Source of the DNA: Lachnospiraceae bacterium
Lineage (GTDB): Bacteria; Bacillota; Clostridia; Lachnospirales; Lachnospiraceae
Direction: 5' to 3'
DNA length: 64,000 nucleotides
Assembly: GCA_015057005.1 (NCBI GenBank)
Contig: SVFF01000001.1
Location: 372,001 to 436,000, forward strand
Shown: positions 59,986 through 64,000 of the stretch, in pieces
How the letters are laid out: each line of letters starts with the position of its first letter
How positions within the stretch are numbered: position 1 is the first letter of the stretch
Made by a program: the position numbers and the translations under genes
Notes under the pieces: generated by a model
The model's database searches: none
What the model was told of the DNA's origin: nothing
What the model saw: the letters and a program-made list of their open reading frames with translations, nothing else

Positions 59986-61398
59986 ATGTATCAGATAGAT
60001 TTTAATCATCCTTCTTCCATATATTTTGTAGGAATCGGCGGCATCAGCATGAGTGGTCTGGCTGAGATCCTGGCAGATGCCGGCTTTCAGGTATCCGGCT
60101 CTGACCAGCGAAAGAGCCCCCTCACCGAGAAACTGATCCAAAAGGGCATCACCGTCCATTACGGTCAGCGCTATGAAAATATCACCGAAGCCATCGACTG
60201 CGTGGTATTTACCAGCGCCGTCCATGCCGACAATCCCGAATATCAGGCTACTGTGGACAAGGAAATCCCCTTTCTCTCCCGCGCCCAATTACTGGGACAG
60301 CTTATGAAAAACTACAAGACTCCCATCGCCATCAGCGGTACCCACGGCAAGACCACCACTACCTCCATGGTCAGTGAAGTCCTGCTGAAGGCTGACACAG
60401 ACCCCACGCTGTCCATCGGCGGCATCTTGAAGACCATCGGCGGCAACATCCGTGTGGGCCATACTGACCTGTTCGTCACCGAAGCTTGCGAATACACCAA
60501 CAGCTTCTTAAGCTTTTTCCCCAAGATCGGAATCATCCTTAATATAGAAGAAGACCATCTGGACTTCTTTAAAGACCTGGCAGATATCCGTTCCTCCTTC
60601 CGCAGATTTGCCCAGCTAATCCCTGAGGACGGCTGTCTTATCATCAACGGAGAGATCCCTGATTATGATGAGATTACTGCCGGACTCTCCTGCCGTGTCA
60701 TCACTTATTCTACCTCCGCCACTACTTCCATCGGCGAGAAGGCTGATTATTATGCTGATCAGCTCACTTACGATGAGCAGGGGCATCCTCTCTTTACCCT
60801 ATACATGGAAAAAGCGGACGGCCTGCACAGTCATCCGAATCAAATGCATCTGGCAGTGCCCGGTCTGCACAATGTAAGTAATGCCCTGGCCGCTCTGGCT
60901 CTGGCCGATTCCCTGCAGTTGGATCTGACCGTAGCAGCCGAAGCCCTTCGTACCTTCCACGGTACCGACAGACGCTTTGAGTACAAGGGCACCATCGGCG
61001 GTGTCACCATTGTGGACGATTACGCCCACCATCCCACAGAGATTACTGCCACCCTGACCGCGGCAGCCAATTTCCCTCACAAGAGATTGTGGTGTGTTTT
61101 CCAGCCCCACACCTACACCAGGACCAAAGCATTCCTGCAGGATTTTGCCAAAGCCTTAAGCGGTGCCGAAAATGTGATCCTTGCCGATATCTACGCAGCA
61201 AGAGAGACCGATACCCTGGGCATCAGTTCCCGGACACTGCAGTCCGAGATACAGGCGCTGGGCAAGGAATGTTACTATTTTCCTACTTTTGATGAGATTG
61301 AAAATTTCCTTTTGGAAAATTGCATAAACGGTGACCTGTTGATAACTATGGGGGCTGGAGATGTGCATAAAATCGGAGAAAATTTGCTCGGAAATTAG
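59986..61398 (+). CDS. murC: UDP-N-acetylmuramate-L-alanine ligase
   Basis: 470 residues with an AAGGAAG site. The N-terminal Rossmann motif is FVGIGGISMSGLAEIL, the ATP loop AISGTHGKTTTTSMV, then EACEYTNSFL, NIEEDHLDFF and the C-terminal VDDYAHHPTEI and FQPHTYTRT. MurC adds L-alanine to UDP-MurNAc, the first step of the peptide stem. Length and motifs are complete. The leader before it is unusual, with GC hairpins and 63-bp repeats. The gene heads a plus-strand run into DNA-replication genes. Confidence 0.96.
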   Translation: MYQIDFNHPSSIYFVGIGGISMSGLAEILADAGFQVSGSDQRKSPLTEKLIQKGITVHYGQRYENITEAIDCVVFTSAVHADNPEYQATVDKEIPFLSRAQLLGQLMKNYKTPIAISGTHGKTTTTSMVSEVLLKADTDPTLSIGGILKTIGGNIRVGHTDLFVTEACEYTNSFLSFFPKIGIILNIEEDHLDFFKDLADIRSSFRRFAQLIPEDGCLIINGEIPDYDEITAGLSCRVITYSTSATTSIGEKADYYADQLTYDEQGHPLFTLYMEKADGLHSHPNQMHLAVPGLHNVSNALAALALADSLQLDLTVAAEALRTFHGTDRRFEYKGTIGGVTIVDDYAHHPTEITATLTAAANFPHKRLWCVFQPHTYTRTKAFLQDFAKALSGAENVILADIYAARETDTLGISSRTLQSEIQALGKECYYFPTFDEIENFLLENCINGDLLITMGAGDVHKIGENLLGN

Positions 61399-61567
61399 TT
61401 TTCCACAATATCCACAGAAAAATTTCTTTCACCGGGAATTTGGCCTGTGGATATTTTTATTTTTTCTGTGGATATTTTTATGTCATTTTTTGTCACCAGA
61501 AACGGCATGTTTCCTACACAAATACCTCTCCACCGAAATATTATCCACATTATCCACACTATCCACA
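61399..61567 (+). promoter_or_regulatory. cluster of seven DnaA-box sequences
   Basis: Compared with TTATCCACA, two perfect copies lie at 61541-61549 and 61550-61558. Single-mismatch copies are at 61399-61407, 61408-61416 and 61559-61567, and two reverse-strand copies (TGTGGATAT) at 61446-61454 and 61467-61475. Three of them abut without gaps at 61541-61567. The stretch between 61451 and 61492 is very A+T-rich. It begins directly after the murC stop. Confidence 0.85.
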
Positions 61568-61635
61568 TTTTCACACCTTCGGGAAGGTCCAAAAAGTTTT
61601 CGGGCATATTGACTATATCTTTTTTTAAATCCTTA

Positions 61636-61644
61636 TGCTATACT
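61636..61644 (+). promoter_or_regulatory. extended -10 promoter of the DnaD-domain gene
   Basis: TGCTATACT gives an extended -10 (TATACT at 61639-61644). A TTGACT at 61609-61614 is too far (24 bp) for a normal pair. It lies about 70 bases after the last DnaA box. Confidence 0.5.
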
Positions 61645-61692
61645 TAGGTTCGCTCTAAATGGGCGAGGGCAAAGTGAAAGGATTGTGTTAGT

Positions 61693-62811
61693 ATGGCACC
61701 TTTAACAATATATCGAGACAATTACATGGATTCCACTGTTGTGTCCAACCGCTTTATCGACGACTACATGACAGAGGCAAACGACGCACAGCTGAAAGTT
61801 TATTTCTACCTGATTCGCATGCTGAATGCCAATCAGGCTGTTAGTGTGTCCGGAATTGCCGACAAATTCAATCATACCGAGAAAGACGTTATCCGTGCCT
61901 TAAAATATTGGGAAAAGCGCCAGATCCTGGACCTTGACTACGACTGCAACAAGAATCTGACCGGCGTACATCTGCGGGATCTGTCTGCAGTGCCCGTCCA
62001 AAAGGACACTGCTCAGCAGAGCATTGCTGTTCCTGCCTCAGGTGTCCCCACAATCCCCGTGCAGCCGGTTGTTACTGTACCCGCCGCTCCCTTCGCGGCA
62101 CCTGTCCAGGCAGAGCCTGCCCTTCAGCCGGAGCTTCCCACCTTTGTGAAGCCCTCCTATTCCCTGGACCAACTGAAAGAATTTAAAGACCGGGAGGACA
62201 CCGCGCAGCTCCTCTTTGTTGCCGAGTCTTATATCGGTAAGCCTCTGACTCCCTCCGAGATCAAGACCATCCTTTTCTTTACGGATGTACTGCACTTCTC
62301 CGAGGATCTGATCGACTATCTGATCCAGTACTGTGTGGAGCGGGGCAAAAAGGATTTCAAATACATCGAAAAAGTGGCTGTCAATTGGGCCGAGGAGGGC
62401 GTGACCACCCCCAAGCAGGCTCAGCAGTATGCCACCCGCTACGACAAAAATGTCTATGCCATTATGAACGAGCTGGGCAAGAAGAATTCTCCCACCTCCA
62501 AGGAGATCGAGTACATTAACCGCTGGACCAAGGAATACGGTTTTACCACCGACATCATCCTGGAGGCCTGCGAGCGCACTGTATTGGCTACCGACAGACA
62601 CCGCTTTGAATATGCGGAAGGCATCTTAAGCAGCTGGAAGCGGGAGAATGTGCACCACAAGGCCGACATCCACAGAATTGACAAATTATATCAGAAGAAA
62701 AAGACCACTGCTTCCGCCAACACCGGCAGCAATGTCAGCAATAAATTCAATCAGTTCACCCAGAACAGTTATGATTTCGAAGCGCTGGAGCGGGAACTTT
62801 TGAGCAACTGA
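61693..62811 (+). CDS. DnaD-domain replication protein
   Basis: 372 residues, with AAAGGA ahead of the ATG. The N-terminal winged-helix part (about 20-100, FIDDYMTEANDAQLKVYFYL) is followed by a Pro/Ala/Val-rich linker (about 105-150). Two DnaD/DnaB C-terminal-type domains follow, near 165-240 (ending KYIEKVAVNWAEEGV) and 262-330 (ending EYAEGILSSWKREN). Two such domains fit the DnaB/DnaD primosome proteins that load helicase at DnaA-bound origins. The dnaI-like gene follows 26 bp later. The preceding DnaA-box cluster suggests DnaA-dependent control. Confidence 0.88.
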   Translation: MAPLTIYRDNYMDSTVVSNRFIDDYMTEANDAQLKVYFYLIRMLNANQAVSVSGIADKFNHTEKDVIRALKYWEKRQILDLDYDCNKNLTGVHLRDLSAVPVQKDTAQQSIAVPASGVPTIPVQPVVTVPAAPFAAPVQAEPALQPELPTFVKPSYSLDQLKEFKDREDTAQLLFVAESYIGKPLTPSEIKTILFFTDVLHFSEDLIDYLIQYCVERGKKDFKYIEKVAVNWAEEGVTTPKQAQQYATRYDKNVYAIMNELGKKNSPTSKEIEYINRWTKEYGFTTDIILEACERTVLATDRHRFEYAEGILSSWKRENVHHKADIHRIDKLYQKKKTTASANTGSNVSNKFNQFTQNSYDFEALERELLSN

Positions 62812-62837
62812 GCTTTTCACCACAAGGAGTATACATC

Positions 62838-63815
62838 GTGCCCTTAAGCAACACACAATATGACGCTATCATCAAAAAATATGAAGATACCCAGAGCCGC
62901 AACCGCTATCTTTTAGATAAGCGCATGACGGAAGTCTACCATCGGATTCCCGAATATGAGGAATTGGACCGTTCCGTAGGCCGCCTTTCCGTAACACAGG
63001 CCAGATTGGCACTGGACGGAGATCCCGATGCCATTCAAAGACTCCGTTCCTCTCTGGCTGACCTGTCTGCCCGCAAAAAGGAACTTTTGGCCGGCGCCGG
63101 ATACCCTGCAGATTACCTGGATCCCATCTACACCTGTGCCCTCTGTCAGGACACCGGATACATTACAAGTCCCCGGGGGACCAAGACCAAATGCCGCTGC
63201 TTCCAGCAGCAGGAGGTCGCTCTGCTCTATGAGCAGTCCAATATCAGGGAAATGGTGAAACGGGAGAATTTTTCCACCCTTTCCTATGAATACTATCAGG
63301 GGGAAGACCTGGACCGATTCACAAAATGTGTAAAAATTTGTCAGAATTTTGTACAAAACTTCGAACAGGACTATCGCAATCTCTTCTTTTATGGTACAGT
63401 AGGGACAGGAAAAAGTTTTTTGTCCGGCTGCATTGCCGGTGAACTGTTGGAAAAAGGACAGGCTGTGATCTACTTCAGTGCCACAGGATTATTTGATTCC
63501 CTGGCCCGCTATTCTTTTGACGCCAAGGCCAAGGACGCTCTCTACAGTTTCTGTAAGGATCTGTATGACTGTGACTTACTGATCATAGACGATCTGGGCA
63601 CAGAGGTCACCAATTCCTTTGTGGCATCCCAGCTCTTCTCTCTGCTGAACGAGAGACACCTGCGCCGCAAGGCCACCATCATCTCCACCAACTTAAGCCT
63701 GGAGGAGCTGCGTGATCGTTATTCCGACAGAGTTTTTTCACGGATCATCAGCAATTATACGGTCTGCAAGCTGACCGGTCCCGATATCCGCATGTATAAA
63801 AAGAGAAATAATTAA
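62838..63815 (+). CDS. DnaI/DnaC-type helicase loader ATPase
   Basis: 325 residues with a GTG start at 62838 and AAGGAG upstream. The N-terminal part has a zinc site (CALCQDTGYI, then KTKCRCF). The AAA+ domain shows Walker A YGTVGTGKSF (about 185-194), Walker B LLIIDDLGTE and the sensor region ATIISTNLSLEEL, then SRI for the arginine finger area. It loads the replicative helicase together with DnaD-like proteins. Pairing with the upstream gene supports the role. Confidence 0.9.
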   Translation: MPLSNTQYDAIIKKYEDTQSRNRYLLDKRMTEVYHRIPEYEELDRSVGRLSVTQARLALDGDPDAIQRLRSSLADLSARKKELLAGAGYPADYLDPIYTCALCQDTGYITSPRGTKTKCRCFQQQEVALLYEQSNIREMVKRENFSTLSYEYYQGEDLDRFTKCVKICQNFVQNFEQDYRNLFFYGTVGTGKSFLSGCIAGELLEKGQAVIYFSATGLFDSLARYSFDAKAKDALYSFCKDLYDCDLLIIDDLGTEVTNSFVASQLFSLLNERHLRRKATIISTNLSLEELRDRYSDRVFSRIISNYTVCKLTGPDIRMYKKRNN

Positions 63816-63867
63816 TTTAAGAAATACTTAATCAAGCAACCATTCATAAGAAAGTGAGGATTTTTCC

Positions 63868-64000
63868 ATGAATCGCGAAGAAAAGAGAAATTTGGAGACC
63901 ATCCCCGTTGGCTCCCTGGGCATGATTTCCCTGCCCGGCTGCAAAACTTTAGGTGAGAAAGTTGACCACTACCTGGTAAAATGGAGAGCTGAACGCGAGA
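63868..64000 (+). CDS. prs: probable ribose-phosphate pyrophosphokinase, 5' end only
   Basis: 44 codons are visible from the ATG at 63868 after GTGAGGA, starting MNREEKRNLETIPVGSLGMI, then LPGCKTLGEKVDHYLVKWR. This N-terminus looks like the lineage-specific leading part of clostridial PRPP synthetases, but no catalytic motif is inside the window. The assignment rests on recalled similarity and should be treated as tentative. Confidence 0.55.
   Translation, partial: MNREEKRNLETIPVGSLGMISLPGCKTLGEKVDHYLVKWRAERE

Noticed and set aside
59544-60288. Long open frames on both strands across the murC leader (up to about 230 codons)
   Set aside because: The 63-bp repeat period keeps frames open by chance; products are Arg/Ala/Cys-rich repeats with no family features, and one runs antisense into murC.
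61399-61692. Chromosomal origin oriC
   Set aside because: The DnaA boxes are convincing but dnaA, dnaN and rpmH are absent and both flanks are ordinary genes, so origin function is not claimed.

Overview
The window looks like a chromosomal segment of an anaerobic, probably spore-forming Lachnospiraceae-type member of the Clostridia (Bacillota). The evidence is the two-part ADP-glucose pyrophosphorylase (glgC-glgD), spoVG and a SpoVT/AbrB-type regulator, a DnaD-domain protein followed by a DnaI-type helicase loader, a glycyl radical enzyme, strong AGGAGG ribosome binding sites, and TTGaca/TATAAT promoters. No rRNA, tRNA, CRISPR array, prophage or intact insertion sequence was seen.

Positions 1-25000 are a surface-polysaccharide locus, almost all on the minus strand. 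It holds two nucleotide-sugar routes (inverting PseB-PseC and retaining PglF-PglE types), a UDP-HexNAc 6-dehydrogenase, two priming sugar transferases, four cytoplasmic glycosyltransferases, a Wzx flippase, a Wzy polymerase, two paralogous Wzy_C/ligase proteins and two GT-C-like membrane proteins. A decayed second pglF, fused at its tail to a truncated pglD, marks an old duplication. Between these genes sit unrelated ones: an XRE-type DNA-binding domain fused in frame to nicotinate phosphoribosyltransferase, and a siroheme/4Fe-4S reductase.

Positions 25000-37400 hold siroheme synthesis and an Fe/corrinoid-type ABC importer, spoVT, an AraC regulator divergent from a glycyl radical enzyme, and a MurNAc/GlcNAc salvage operon (XRE-kinase fusion, DUF4838 protein, murQ). 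Positions 37400-50600 hold a rhamnosidase-like/lyxose isomerase/PfkB sugar operon, a TIM-barrel isomerase with a polysaccharide deacetylase, a metallophosphoesterase, nagB, a GlcNAc-type PTS permease, enzyme I, thioredoxin and a newly spotted 33-residue protein. Positions 50700-59320 are housekeeping (mfd, pth, spoVG, glgD, glgC) interrupted by another GT-C-like gene. Positions 59600-64000 run the other way: murC, a DnaD-domain gene, a dnaI-like gene and the start of prs.

The most unusual material is (1) the HTH-PncB fusion with a paired palindromic operator inside a near-leaderless promoter; (2) a cluster of seven DnaA boxes in front of the DnaD/DnaI genes; (3) long 5' leaders packed with GC-rich hairpins and 36-bp or 63-bp tandem repeats before an isomerase gene and murC; (4) a 213-bp palindromic element between nagB and nagE; and (5) an orphan glycyl radical enzyme beside a kinase-regulator fusion. 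All family assignments come from reading motifs by eye; no database search was possible.
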